Under the pieces are notes generated by a model that did no database searches, was not told the origin of the DNA, and saw only the letters and a list, made by a program, of their open reading frames with translations. Of a stretch of 64,000 nt of DNA, positions 24,813 to 37,800 are shown piece by piece (within the stretch, counting starts at the first letter, position 1; every line of letters starts with the position of its first letter). The stretch lies in NCBI GenBank assembly GCA_030998225.1, contig JAPYXD010000677.1:15065501-15129500 (forward strand). Reading direction: 5' to 3'. Both the position numbers and the translations under genes were made by a program. This DNA is from Diplolepis rosae (taxonomy: Eukaryota; Arthropoda; Insecta; Hymenoptera; Diplolepididae).

Positions 24813-25374
24813 CCAAGGGTCGATATAAGTCCTGCTTATTATTAAAAATGAATTTTATTCAAACGAACGAATAAAAAATGTGATATGTTGAGAATAAAAT
24901 TTATTTTATTATTTCATTTTATCTGAAATACTGAAGTGAAATCGAATGAAGATAATAATACCGATTTTGAATGCCCCATCACCCCATTTTGAGAACCACT
25001 GACTCGTGGTTGCATAACGACGTGGGAGTCACGTAGGTAATGAGGTGATCCGGTGTGCATCACCGCATCTTGCTCCCCATCTTATATATGTGTAGGTTTC
25101 CTCTTTTTACTAGGTGACTCTTTTACCTGGAGAACGGGATACTATGCGATTCTTCCTTCATACGTGTGCACACAATCATTGATCCACAGTGAGAAAGTAC
25201 AGCTCACAACATTAATAGTACTCCGAAACCCAATTAATACAGTCAACAGATTAAAATCAGAATAATAGTGAGTAATAGGAGAAGAAAAATACAAATTATT
25301 TACAATATCTTATAATTAGTGATATACGTCATTATTACTAAATAATAAATAAATACAGTACACGCTCGTTTTCT
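24813..25374. other. Unique intergenic sequence
   Basis: 24970-25250 is of higher complexity with a 70-codon + frame at 25053-25265, but no domain, signal peptide or splice pattern I trust. Confidence 0.4.
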
Positions 25375-25560
25375 ACTCTCTAAATCTGAATCAGTCAAAT
25401 TTTCACTTATTGAATCCGTGATCTGCTCTTTTACTGATTTATCAGTGAAAATTATCTCTGTCACTATCAAATCAGTTAATTTTCACTGATTCATCAGTGG
25501 CAAAAATAATTTTTCACTGCTACTTCACTTAATTTTCACTTAAGTAATCAGTGAAAAATC
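25375..25560. mobile_element. 'actctctaaatctgaatcag' MITE, truncated copy
   Basis: The left end and 'cactgat' interior are present; the right terminal repeat is missing where the degenerate repeat begins. Confidence 0.75.
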
Positions 25561-25569
25561 CAATTTTCA

Positions 25570-28430
25570 GTCAAACTACACAAGATGCCAAAAAACGTCA
25601 AAATACAAAATTGTTTACTAGAATACGTTTTGTAAATTTTCATTAACACATTTTTTAAATAGGATTTATTATTATATTATTTATATTATTATTAAATTAA
25701 ATATTTATTGATGAACATTTTTTTATTTCATTTAAAAAAACACATTTTGAAAATCAAAAATTAGATTTTTTAACCAAAATATGCAAGGTATGGAAAAAAT
25801 TCGGAGTGTAAAATTATTTGCTCAATAAAATTCTACAAATTTGAATTCATGTATTTTTTGATAAGATGAATATTTTTTTTTTAGATTTTGAAAAATGTTA
25901 TATTTCATATCAAATGCGGAAAGGCGTGTTTTAACGCAAAAACGCGTTAAAATACGTTTTGCACGTGATACGAACGATATTTTTTGTTCTCTGTATGTCA
26001 AAAGTAAGCCAAGTCGATGTCATTTTGCGTACAGAAAGTTGATTTTCAGCACACTTAAAATTATACCGCACTAGTGCAGGAAAAATAACTTCCCGCACGC
26101 AAAACGACACCAGCAAGGCTAACTTTCGGTGTAAGGCGTACAAAAACCCCTTTTTTAAACTAGAATATGCAAAATATAGGAAAAACATTATAATGCAAGA
26201 TTGTTTGCTTAAATAGGTTCTACAAATAAAAAATATGATGCGAGAACCTTTGAACTCCCGCCCAAAAGTTTTTTTTGTCAAAATATGATCTTTACGTATT
26301 CTTGGCAGAGATACCAAAAGTGGAATTAAAAAATCCAGAGTTTTAACTGTTTCCAAGATATAAAGGAAATAACTTTTAGTACATTTAACTCGCTTTGAAG
26401 CATATTTTGTATGCATAATGGAATTTTTAAATTTTAATCATATTTTTTTAAATTAAAATGAAAAATATACGTTTTATCACGAACTACATCAGACAAATTT
26501 TGTAGATCTTATTGAAACGAACAATTTCGCAAACTTACGTTTTTTTCGTATTTCACATATTATTATTAAAATAATTGAATTTTTAACTTTCAATACTATT
26601 TTTTTGAATTGAAAAGAAAAATATACATCTTATGAAAAAATGTTGCGATTCAAACTTGTAGATCTTTAATGTAGTAAACAATTTTGTAAATATTATAACT
26701 TTTTTTCGTATTTCGTTAAATTTAACTGGAAAATGGAATTTAGATATTGACTTTTTTAAAGTTTTAATATACTGTAACTTTCCTAATTTTGGTTTAATCG
26801 AAAAATGTTATCAGGGTAATTAGTACAGATTTATGAACACTATCAGAAACCAGTATTGGAATTTCCGATTTTTTCAAAAAGTTCCTATTTTATGAATTTT
26901 TCAAAAATACAAAAAATTCTCCTATTTTGACAATTTGTGTCATATGTGGCTGGTTAACGAACTTGTCTTCAGTTTTTCGCCTCTGACAAAGTATGCCACA
27001 GCTCAACTCAATCCAATAATTCTAACGAAAGTTATCGAGAATACGACCTACAGACAGACATTCACATACTTTCGTAAAAATCGTTTTTTCTGACTCCAAA
27101 ATATGTGAAATACGAAAAAAAAGCGTAAGTTTGCAAAATTGTTCGTTTCAATAAGATCTACAAATTTTGTCTGATATAGTTTCTTATAAAACATATGTTT
27201 TTCATTTTAATTTAAAAAATACGATTATAATTCAAAAATTCCATTGTTTAAACAAAATATATGTCCTGCAAAAAACATTGAGATAGAAAATTATTTGCCT
27301 AAATAAGATTTAAAAAAGTTATAAAACACTTTTGAAAATGAAGAATTCGATTTTTTAATATTTTATTATTTTATTAGATTCTCATCATAAATGAGAAGGT
27401 ATTAGTTTTTTACATTCTTATCATGAATAGAAGAGTATTGGTTTTATGTGAAAAATGACATTCGAAATTTGCGAAAATTTTACGAAAGTGTCTGTCTGTC
27501 TGTCTTCCTGTTCTAGTTGTAGTGGTAATAATTATCTTAATAATATATTTCAATTGATCCAAAATAAGAAAAGTCAGAGTATGTTAAAACTTGAAAAAAG
27601 TCAATACCTAAATTCCATTTTACAGTTAAATTTTACGAAATACGAAAAAAAAGTTATGTTACAAATTTGTTTACTACAGGAAGATCTACAAGATTGAATG
27701 GAAAAATGTTTTCATTAGATTTATATTTTTCTTTTTGATTTAAAAAAACACACTTGAAAATCAAAAATTCAATTTTCTAATCATGATATATGAAATGTGA
27801 AAAAACCGTAAGAACTCAAAATTGTTTACTTCAATAGGGTCTACAAATTTTGTTTAACACAGTTTCTGATAAAACGTATATTTTTCATTTTAATTTTAAA
27901 AAATATGATTAAAATTCAAAAATTCCATTAAGTAAACAAAATATGTGACACACGAAAAAAACGTTGAGATGGAAAAATCATTTGCCTAAATGATGTCTAC
28001 AAATTCTCAGTAGGAAATTTTCTGACAAGATGTATATTTTATGTTTTGATTTTAAATATTGGAAATCAGAAATTCCATTTTTTAAACCAAAATAAGTAAG
28101 ATACAAAATGAGCGTTAAAATAAAAAATCGTTTGCTTAAAAGCACTCTACGAATTTTGTTCCTTTTTGAGATATTTTGAAGAAGATACATTTTTTTTAAT
28201 CACGTAAATTATTAGAATGTTAGAGAAATGTACACAGAAAATCGAGCGCGAGTGACACATCTACAATATTATAAAATTGACTTGAGCTTCAGTATTAAAT
28301 TACAAAAACTAATTATATGTATGCGAAGAATGTAAGGCCGAGCGCGAAGCGCGACGTTCAAATCGCGTGCCTTAGTCGCGCGAAACGCGCAACGAGAATG
28401 TTTCCGCGAAACGGGCAGATTTTTTTAATT
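25570..28430. repeat. Degenerate AT-rich interspersed repeat, copy 2, with internal inversion
   Basis: Carries the units of 5436-6825. About 26440-26830 runs opposite to 27090-27330: 'tttgtagatcttattgaaacgaacaa' blocks face each other. The tail at 28195-28430 has the CG-rich 'gccgagcgcgaagcgcgacg' segment. 25926-26416 (- strand) is a 161-codon open frame inside it; no domain is seen, and 'gcactagtgcagg' with adjacent CG-rich sequence suggests a further nested fragment. Confidence 0.7.
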
Positions 28431-29444
28431 TAAACTATCATTATTTATAAAAATGATAAGAGTATAATTTCTAAACAAAATTTTTTGAATAAAAATCACC
28501 TGAATAAAATTGCAGGGAATTCTTCAAAAAGTAAAATGAGCCCTTGATCATTAAAACTAAATAAGATTTGGTTTTTTTTTTTTTTTAAAAAAAACAGCAA
28601 ATTAAAATCTAAGTAACTTTTTTTAAGTGAAAAATTTTAACCTGAACTATTTTTTTTCTCTAAATTACGCTCAGAAGCCTCCTATTGATAAACTTGGAAA
28701 TATTTGTCCGCTAAAAATTGACAAATAATATCTACATTGTATCTAGTGAAATGAAATGTTCAGAAAAATGTAGTTTTCAGTCTCAGAATGGTCATTTTAA
28801 CAGAAAGTCAAAGAGCCCGAGTAGAGCACAAGGACATTTTCTGAAAATGGAATTCCTTTCAAGAAACTGTAAGATTCTTTTCTGAGCTTCTAAGACGATA
28901 CTATATTAGCTTGGTGTGAGAAATGGACGCGTTAGGACTAAATGAGATTCCAGTTTAGAAAGGAACGTCAGCGCAAAGCCACGACCCTACTGTTATACGT
29001 TTCAAGAATACGAAACTAGTGACGATGACATTGCCATCGTTAATTCTAGAGCTGTCTTATTTACAGTTTGTCACAAGGGCCTTTGCTGAAACGAATCTAT
29101 TGTTACATTCACGGACCCTATATTTATAAACTCATTACCTTTCCTCGTCAAGCATTAGACATCTTTTATTTACTTTAGTGAACTTTCCATCGAGTTTCAT
29201 ATAAATTCAACAAAAAGGACAAATTAAATATAATATTGCGTAATTTGATACTCCAATAAAAGTATCATTGTAGGAAAAAAATGTTTTCAGATAAAATAAA
29301 TGAAATTCATGAAAATGGCCAAAAATTATTTATGTAAGGCAAACGCATACATTAGATGCATATTGTAGTGGAAATTAAAATTTTTCAACTAAATGATTCC
29401 AATAAAATCAGGTTAGAATTTCTTGATTGAAAAAACATAATTTA
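28431..29444. other. Intergenic sequence
   Basis: No gene or repeat recognised; 28840-29160 is less AT-rich. Confidence 0.45.
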
Positions 29445-30842
29445 CCCAGCAAACACTGTTATGTAACATGTATGTAACTGTTACGTAACAGATTGTAACA
29501 CGTTACATAGCTGGTGACTCACAGGTGAGTCACCTGTGACGCAAAATGTCACACACTGTGTAATGAATTAGTTCTATAACGGCTCTGTAACGCTATGTGA
29601 TGTAATGGGTCTGTAACAGACTTATGTAACATATGTGCTATATTTTTAGGCAGCATCAATGTAAATATGTTCTATATATGTTATGCAATTATGTTATATA
29701 CAAGTTTTGTAAAAGTGATATGTAAATAGTATGTAACGGAGATATGTTAAAAACAGATATACGATGATAAAATATTCATAGTACACAACTTATTTCTGTA
29801 AGTCAAATTTTGCACCTTTGTGTTATTTGTCGATTACTGAATATTATACTTAGGGCATGTGAAATTTTACCATAAGAGCAATTTAGTTTACACAAGTTAT
29901 TACCCAAAATTTGTAATTTTTCCAACTATTATTGATGTCGATATTCGGGAAATTAAAATATCTATATATAATATTACATGATTGTTACATATCTGATAAT
30001 AATGTGCATTATACACAACTTACAGAGAAGCACTACACAGTAATGCCGTCATAGTACACTTACGTAATACTGCAAAGAAAGTGTTATAGATCATTCGCGT
30101 AACCAAGTTACAGAATCAAAATTACAGTATTGACACATAAAAATTATGCCACACTGTTACGTAGCTGTTACTAATGTACAATATATACAACTAACATAAC
30201 TATTCCGTAACATTGTTACATTACCCTTACGTAACAAAGTAACGAAATTGTAATAGATCATTTAGGTAACCAAGTTATTGAAAAGATGTTACGTGATTCT
30301 TACATAAAATTACGTAACATTGTTACGTAGCTGTTACTAATTTACATTACATACAACTCACATAACTGTTCCGTAACACTGTTACATTACCCTTACGTAA
30401 CAAAGAAACGATATTGTTATAGATCATTCAGGCAACCAAGTTACAGAACAAATGTTACATGATTCTTACATAATAATTATGTCACATTGTTACATAGCTT
30501 TTATTAATGTACATTATACACGGCTTACATAATTATACAGTAATGCCGTGACAGTTCACTTACATAACATTATGACAAAACTGTTACAGATCATGTGTGT
30601 AACACAATTAGAGAACGAATTTTACATTGTTTTTCTATAGCATATACATCCCACTGCTACAGAATTGTTACATTCACTCTTTTATTGATCTTTTACATCT
30701 TCACGTGTTAACAATCTTACATAACATTGTTACCTTCGCGTTATATAGCAATTACATCACTGAACAATAACAATCGTTACATAACCAGAAATAACTATGT
30801 TACCCTTTTGTTACGGAGCGGTTACATAACGTGTTTTCTGGG
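29445..30842. mobile_element. TTACGTAA-rich TIR element with 167-bp units, copy 1
   Basis: 1,398 bp. Ends CCCAGCAAACACTGTTATGT and CATAACGTGTTTTCTGGG are inverted; TA lies outside each end. The interior has at least four tandem units with period 166-167 bp (the 'agatcat' landmark at 30088, 30255, 30421 and 30588). Each unit is packed with GTTACGTAAC-like palindromes. No coding sequence. Confidence 0.88.
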
Positions 30843-32325
30843 TATTCTCAAGAAAAAATATCTTATTAAATAAATAAATATTGTAAACAAGAAGAGATGA
30901 TATTAACACTGTTAAAGCAAACACTGTTTCCTTTTTATATATTTTTTATTTCACTAAAACTTATCGTTATTCTGGGTGTAAAATTTATTTATTAGCATCA
31001 GAGGCGGATGAAGAGTTTTTAAGCCCCGGGACTATTAACTCAGTAAAAATTTGTTAGTCTTTTTCTGAAGTTGGATAAAGTTTACATGTCTTTCAACTGC
31101 AAATCTTTAGTAATTTCATTCCTTTTCTAAAGTTTTCCTTTATGATAAAGCAACAAGAAATGAAATGCAGCACAAGAGAAATATACTTATCTATACTTTG
31201 TGACATTATTATGAAATCCCTGCGGCAGAGAGAAGGAAAAGAAACTGGAGAAATGAAGAGAGGACAAAGAACATGTAAAAAAAAGAAATGGTCTCTATGA
31301 AGTATACGTGCACGTTTATAAACTCATTCACTTATTCAAGTAGTGAGCTTGTATTTCATAAACGACCCAATCTGTTCCAGGATCATTGAGTACTTCAAGT
31401 TAAAATCAGATTCAAATCACCGACCATAATTGCGGAACAAATTTCACGGCTCATTTCGGACTCACAAAGACTTAAGTTGGTCGAAGCAGTTGAGAAGTTG
31501 AAGCGTACATCGAATTATCGATGTATACTGACCTCCAATAGAATTTCACAAGGGAATTCCAAATTTACATAATCTTCTTGCCTTGCGTTTTTATACTGAT
31601 AAACTATAAATTACAACTTTAATGCTCCAAAGCTTATTTCCTTCTTGTTGAAAAATACATTAATCAACTGATTTATTTATTCTAGTAAGTTTATTTTGGT
31701 TCTTTTTAGAGAACTTTTTTTCCGTGACAGGTATTTTTGAAATAAAGTATCAATCAACGTTCTGTTTCACTTTTGTTGGAATTTCTCATGAAATAATCAA
31801 GTTTTTCTGAAACGAATAAATCTCCTAAAAATGACACTGAAAGTATTTTTTTCTTTCAAATCTATTTTTCAGAAGTAACTTGTGAAAAATCAATTCATTA
31901 AAATATTCAAATATTGCATTTTATTGAGATAAAAAATATTGTGTTAAAATTAATAAACTTTAGTTGATAAATGATGGCGGAATTAAATCAAAACTATTTT
32001 AGTTTCAGTGAAAACTTATTTTTAATAAATAAATAAATTTTGTTTCATGAATCGTAAACTAATTATTTATAAATTATTAATTATTTGAAATTTAAAAAAG
32101 TAATATTATTTCATTCTGTATACCTATTTACTGCTTTAAAATACATTTTTACATTTTCGTTATATGTGAAGGTATTAGTTTTATGTGAAAAATAATTTCC
32201 GAAATTTTCATCTAATCTTTTTAAAAGATGATTTTTTTCGAATAATTTTCTTCATTAAAAAATGGAGAATGACCAACCTCAGACCAAATAGATGCTCATT
32301 AAATTTATTTTCTTTTAAAGTGACA
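30843..32325. other. Sequence between the two TTACGTAA elements
   Basis: AT-rich with no gene. 31200-31560 is somewhat more complex, but I recognise nothing. Confidence 0.45.
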
Positions 32326-32357
32326 ACGTTTCGATGACATTATGTCATCCTCTTCAG
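32326..32357 (-). ncRNA. Hammerhead-ribozyme-like core
   Basis: On the - strand: CUGAAGAG, a perfect 8-bp hairpin (GAUGACAU/AUGUCAUC), then GAAAC and GUUGUC. This matches the hammerhead core CUGANGA...GAAA, a 2-bp stem III (AC/GU) with a 3-nt loop, and a GUC cleavage triplet. There is one extra G before stem II, and stem I is weak. Penelope-like elements are known to carry hammerheads with such a short stem III. Activity is unproven. Confidence 0.4.
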
Positions 32358-32462
32358 GTCAAAAAATGTTTATTTCAATAATAATAATTACAAAGATTAT
32401 GGTAAAATTATTACAATAATAAATACAATTTATCAATAATATATCCAAATACCTGTTACTAT

Positions 32463-33452
32463 CCCAGCAAAAACGTTATGTAACCGCTCCGTAACAAAAG
32501 GGTAACATAGTTATTTCTGGTTATGTAACGATTGTTATTGTTCAGTGATGTAATGGCTATATAACGGGAAGATAACAATATTATGTAAGATTGTTACCGC
32601 GTGAAGATGTAAAAGATCAATAAAAGAGTGAATGTAACAATTCTGTAGCAGTGGGATGTATATGCTATAGAAAAACAATGTAAAATTCGTTCTCTAATTG
32701 TGTTACACACATGATCTGTAACAGTTTTGTCATAATGTTATGTAAATGAACTGTCACGGCATTACTGTATAATTATGTAAGTCGTGTATAATGTACATTA
32801 ATAAAAGCTATGTAACAATGTGACATAATTATTATGTAAGAATCATGTAACATTTGTTCTGTAACTTCGTTGCCCGAATGATCTATAACAATATCGTTTC
32901 TTTGTTACGTAAGGGTAATGTAACAGTGTTACGGAATAGTTATGTGAGTTGCATGTAATGTACATTAGTAACAGCTACGTAACAATGTTACGTAATTTTT
33001 ATGTAAGAATCACGTAACACCTTTTCTATAACATGGTTACCTAAATGATCTATTACAATTTCTTTGCTTTGTTACGTAAGAGTAATATAACAATGTTATG
33101 GAATAGTTATGTTATTGTATTATCAATATTTTATCATCGTATATCTGTTTAACATATCTCCGTTACATACTATTTACATATCGCTTTTACAAAACTTCTA
33201 TATAACATAATTGCATAACACATATAGAACATATTTACATTGATGCTGCGCAAAAATATAGCACATATGTTACATTACTCTGTTACAGACCCATTACACC
33301 ACAGCGTTACAGAGTTGTTATAGAACTAATTCATCACACAGTGTGTGACATTTTGCGTTACAGATAACTCACCTGTGACTCACCAGCTATGTAACATGTT
33401 ACAATCTGTTACGTAACAGTTACATACATGTTATATAACAGTGTTTGCTGGG
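32463..33452. mobile_element. TTACGTAA-rich TIR element with 167-bp units, copy 2 (inverted)
   Basis: 990 bp and the reverse complement of 29445-30842 end to end, but about 400 bp shorter. Three 167-bp units are visible (the 'atgatct' landmark at 32711, 32878 and 33045). TIRs are intact and TA lies one base outside each end. Confidence 0.87.
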
Positions 33453-33574
33453 ATACGACACAATTTTACAAATAATAAATTGTGATGTTTGTGCAAATGT
33501 TGAAGGATATTAAAACTACGAATATTTGGATATATTCAAATTTTTTTAAATTTGAAATCTTTCTGTGGAAAAAA

Positions 33575-33646
33575 GACGCTTTGGGATTCGAGCCCAGGTC
33601 TTACACCTGTCGGCAACGTATCCTATCTGATAGGCGACTAGTGATC
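33575..33646 (-). tRNA. tRNA-like segment (pseudo-tRNA or SINE-type head)
   Basis: 72 nt on the - strand. It has a B-box-like GGGCTCGAATCCC forming a T-arm with a 4-bp stem and 7-nt loop. Acceptor pairing and a clean A box are lacking, and no anticodon arm is convincing. Probably a tRNA-derived repeat piece rather than a working tRNA. Confidence 0.25.
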
Positions 33647-33784
33647 CTCCGATAATGTAGGCAGGGGAAAAAATTTCAAACTTAGCTGATCAATTTTTAT
33701 ATATTATTCATAAATTGTATTTATTAATGTAATAATTTTATTATAATCTTTGTAATTATTATAATTTCACTATTGAAAAAAATG

Positions 33785-34040
33785 TTTTTTCATGAAAAAA
33801 TTCAAAAATTCAATACTGGTTTCTGATAGTGCTCATAAATCTCTACTAATTATCGCAACATTTTTTCATAAGATGTATATTTTTCTCTGTAATTTAAAAA
33901 AATACAATTCAAAATTCAATTTTTTAACAATAATACGTGAAACGCGAAAAAAACGTAAGTTTTCAAAATTTTCATTCCAATAAGATCTACAAATTTTGTC
34001 GGACATAGTTTCTGATAAAACGAATACTTTACATTTTATT
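33785..34040. repeat. Degenerate AT-rich repeat, short copy
   Basis: 'ttctgatagtgctcataaat', 'ataagatgtatatttttct' and 'aatacgtgaaacgcgaaaaaa' match units at 5600-6000 and 26700-27200. Confidence 0.75.
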
Positions 34041-34680
34041 CTTTCTATAATTAACACTAGTGTTAAAAAATTTAATCAAATATTCTCATTAATGCATAAG
34101 ATATTTTTTCAAGATCAACTTATCACGCATTGTTACTTGAGTTCATGAATATTTTTCCAATAAGGACCATTTAATTAATCCCTTCAAATAAAACTTCGAA
34201 GGAACTATTCCTGAGTGATTAATCATTAAAGTTAGGAGTATAGACAAAAAATACCCAAGCCTGATCACTTTTTTGGATTTTAAAAATGGCTGTATATCCG
34301 TTTGAAATAAATACTTAATCGATGAAGCAGCAAAAGCACCCAACGATCCTAAAAGGAAATATAAAGATGTAAGTCGCTAATGGCTGTCGTGACTCGGCGA
34401 GCACTTCAAGTTTTTTATTCCTCTCAATTTACAAACTCCAGCTCACCTTATTACGTTATACGATTTAGTTTTAGTAGCTAAATCTGTTAACTGTCTTCAA
34501 ATAAATTATTGCTTTTAGTTCCACACTTTATTAGCATAAAACACCCGAGGTATTTATTCGCCAACTGCTAAAGTATATTACATTTCGAAATTTCTATTGT
34601 ATACTATTACAATCTTGTACTATTGAAAACTCTCTACAAGCTACCAAAAGATAATTAAATTATATTTGTAATATTATACT
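34041..34680. other. AT-rich intergenic sequence
   Basis: Nothing recognised. Confidence 0.5.
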
Positions 34681-35777
34681 AGGGTAAGTGTGGGTATTAC
34701 TGTGGATGCCCCAGTTACTGCGGTTTCAAATAAAACTAATGATATACAATGTTTTAAAGATATATAACGCTACAGAACAATTAAAAACAATTAATTTCTA
34801 ATCCAAGCATAATAAGTATCAACGAATTATCAATAGTTACGATATTTGTAGCTAATTGATTGCAATTTGAAACTCTCATGTTCCCGATTCCCATAGTTTT
34901 AATGCTTAGATTTGTTGACAGGCCATGAACACGTTCTGAAAAACTTGTTATAATTCCGTTTTTGAAAATAAAATATTTATTTTGATATTATTTTTTGCAA
35001 AGTAAATATCTTATTTTTCTAAATATTTATGCAAAATAACAAAAAATACGTTTTTTAATCATTTTTTTACCAAAACAGTATTTGGTACATGATTTTCATA
35101 GGTGTATGAATTACTGCGATCTGTCAGGCGGCACTGCATAACCTTTCAATTTATTACAAATGATACGTTATATAATTTTAAGGTAAATTAAATAAGAGTT
35201 ATAATATTATTTAATCTTAATTTGTTAAAAATGCTTCATGTTCACTTTTTATAATTTAGTTTAAATAAAATGTTCAACACTCCTTAATCGTTGCTAAAGA
35301 TGCAAGAGGAACTCAAGTGATATAATTTTAAGTTAAATTAAATAAAATTAATAAAATTATTAATCTTAATTTGTTACGAATGCTTCGTCGTGTTTACTTT
35401 TTATAATTGAGATTAAATAAAATGTTCAACACTCATAAATTAATTGTAAGTTCACTCAAAATAATATCGCAGTATTACGCGCGCAGAAATTTGGGTTTCC
35501 GCAGTAGTTGGAGCGCAGTAATTGGGGATTCCGCAGTAATTGGTGCGCAGTAATTCATGCAAACCCGCAGTAATACCTACATGGAACATTTTTTTTAGAT
35601 TCGCATTTTTTAAGTAAATCTGGTTTCTTTTCAGGGTTTAAGGACTGCATGCTACTTACTTAATACCAAATACTGCTTTAAAAATTAATTCGCGACGACT
35701 TTTTCATCTCAAAATCTTTTTTTTAACTTTAAAAGCCGTCTTGATTTTCGATCCGCAGTAATTGGCACATTTACCCT
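34681..35777. mobile_element. TIR element with repeated GCAGTAATT motif
   Basis: The left end AGGGTAAGTGTGGGTATTAC and right end GCACATTTACCCT are inverted. CGCAGTAATTGG-like motifs cluster around 35465-35575 and at both ends. About 1.1 kb, non-coding. Similar in plan to 52331-53682. Confidence 0.75.
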
Positions 35778-37179
35778 ATAAGCTAAAATTGAAAACATCA
35801 TTTATCGCTAATAAATTCTTGAATTGTTTTCAAAACAAAGGGGAAAAGAGTATTAGATTTCAACTGAAAACGCTTAAATAATTAATTTTCTTGGCTCTGG
35901 ATGTGACACGTGGAGATCAAAGATACGAAAAACACCTCATGGTCCATTTGTAAAGAGGGATTATAGAGAAAACGACTTCGACCGTCATAAAAACTTGCGA
36001 CCAAAGTTCTACCCTTCTACATTCACATCAAGCTACTGCCTGGGTACGTAAGGGAAAAGCAATAACTTTATACGAGTCACCGAAACGTAGATAAATGTGA
36101 AAGTTCATTCTACCAGTTTCATTATATTCTTTAAAGAAAAGGTTCTTTGTACCTAATTTCATTCAATTTCTGTTTTTTTTACTAATTTCCCAATTAATTT
36201 TTCACATTTCAGGTAAATTTTTTTGCGTTTATACTGTCAGTCTAATCAAAGATTTTATGTTATAAAATCATAGAAACTGACACATATTGTTACTACAGAG
36301 AATTTTTGATAAAAACTGAAATATGTAAATCCTATACTATTGGATGCGTCAGCTAAACTTTTTCCGTTTGGAAAACTCACACTGGCGTTTGTAGCTTTTC
36401 GACTGACAAAGTTCGAAAAATAAAAAAATTGGATTTATCACTAACTCGTGCCTTTTTCGTAAAAAACTTGTAATTGGATGGGCGTTACGTGAAGCCAGTT
36501 AATTAATATCAGGATGCAGACACATAACAGCCATTACAAAATTTTAATTGGCTGAAGCTTGACAGCATTTTCTCTATGTCACTCCTACCACAAAACATAC
36601 GAACTTATTAACCAAAATTGAAAATTGTTATTATAAAGCCTTACTTGCCACCTTGGGGTCCAAAGGACCCCAGACCTTTTTTTATTTAATTTTAAATACC
36701 TAAACTCAGAGAAGCAGGTCTATAATAACATTTAACAATATTTCGAGAGTACATCAAGTACCTTTTAGGCTGAATAGGATTATGCTGGTTTATTTTTTCA
36801 CAAAATTTCAGCTTTCATTTGTCAGAATCAATATACTTTTTTAAGAAACCACTTAACTACTATTTTTTTCTTGTAGACACGTCAGTAGTAGACTCAATTA
36901 AAATTTTAGCCCTTAATATCGAAAAATAAAAAAATTATGCATTTTTTCGTAAAAACGGCCATTTTTCATTTTTTTGACATATGCATTTTTTAAGCATACT
37001 TGAATTTAATTTTTGACTATGTAACCAACACGATCCTTTAGAGTAAGCTCTTAAGAAATTCTAAAAAAATGTTAGGTAAAAATAATCAATAGTTTTTTTT
37101 TTATAACGATTTTTGTTTGTCTGGCAAGTATGTGATTCCACAGAAATGTGACAAGTAGGAATAAAATAACCAATAAATA
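35778..37179. other. Intergenic sequence
   Basis: 35890-36070 is moderately complex. A small palindrome GGGGTCCAAAGGACCCC lies at 36655-36671. No gene recognised. Confidence 0.45.
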
Positions 37180-37800
37180 CGGAGTGAGTTTTTTATCTTG
37201 AGGCATCGAAATATCTTAAGAAATACACTGTTGGAAATTTCTATCGTAATTTCCCAAAACACGTGACTGGAGTTTTATTCAGTTACAGTTTTGTGAAATT
37301 AGGATAGAATTTCAGAAAATTTAGTTACTTTTTAGTAAATTTGAAAATTCTTAAACTTGCAACAGGAATAATTTTACGTTTTGGGTAACTGAGGTTTTAT
37401 GCAGTTACATGTAACTGAAAATTTTGTTACAGTTTCGCAATTTTATGATGAAAATTATAAAAATTCTGTAACAGTTTGGTAGTTTTAAGATCAATTTTAT
37501 GAATATTTAGTCGAGTTTCACAATATTAAGAAAAATTCAGTACAATTTCCGTAATTTGGAGATACTTTTCCTCAAAAACATCATAAATATCGTCAAATTT
37601 TACATTACCTTCGTAATATAAAACTTTTGTAAATTTCCGAACATTTATAACAGTTTCCGCATCGCACCAAAAAAAAATCTCCACAATAAAAACTTTTTAT
37701 TTTGTGCACATTTTTGCGGGGTTTTTATTGTAGACATTTTTTTTGGTGCGATGCATATTCTGGAGATATTTCAATGGCTGGAGATAAAAAAACTCGCCCT
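37180..37800. mobile_element. Nested TIR elements
   Basis: 'gagttttttatcttgaggca' near 37187 recurs inverted near 37770-37790. Inside are copy 2 of the 'cactgttagaaattt' element (37225-37652) and a 96-bp hairpin at 37659-37754 (GCATCGCACC...GGTGCGATGC). Confidence 0.7.

Larger units (their letters stand above)
32345..33790. mobile_element. Inverted-repeat element split by a TTACGTAA element
   Basis: 32369-32448 ('ataattacaaagattatggt', 'aataaatacaatttat') recurs inverted at 33699-33783. Between the arms are the TTACGTAA element (32463-33452) and a tRNA-like segment. Confidence 0.65.

Noticed and set aside
25931..26416. 161-codon open frame on the - strand
   Set aside because: Lies in the degenerate repeat, has no recognisable domain, and its composition follows the AT-rich repeat.
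29445..30842. Possible CRISPR-like or satellite array
   Set aside because: Units are contiguous without spacers and are bounded by TIRs with TA borders, so this is a transposable element with internal repeats.
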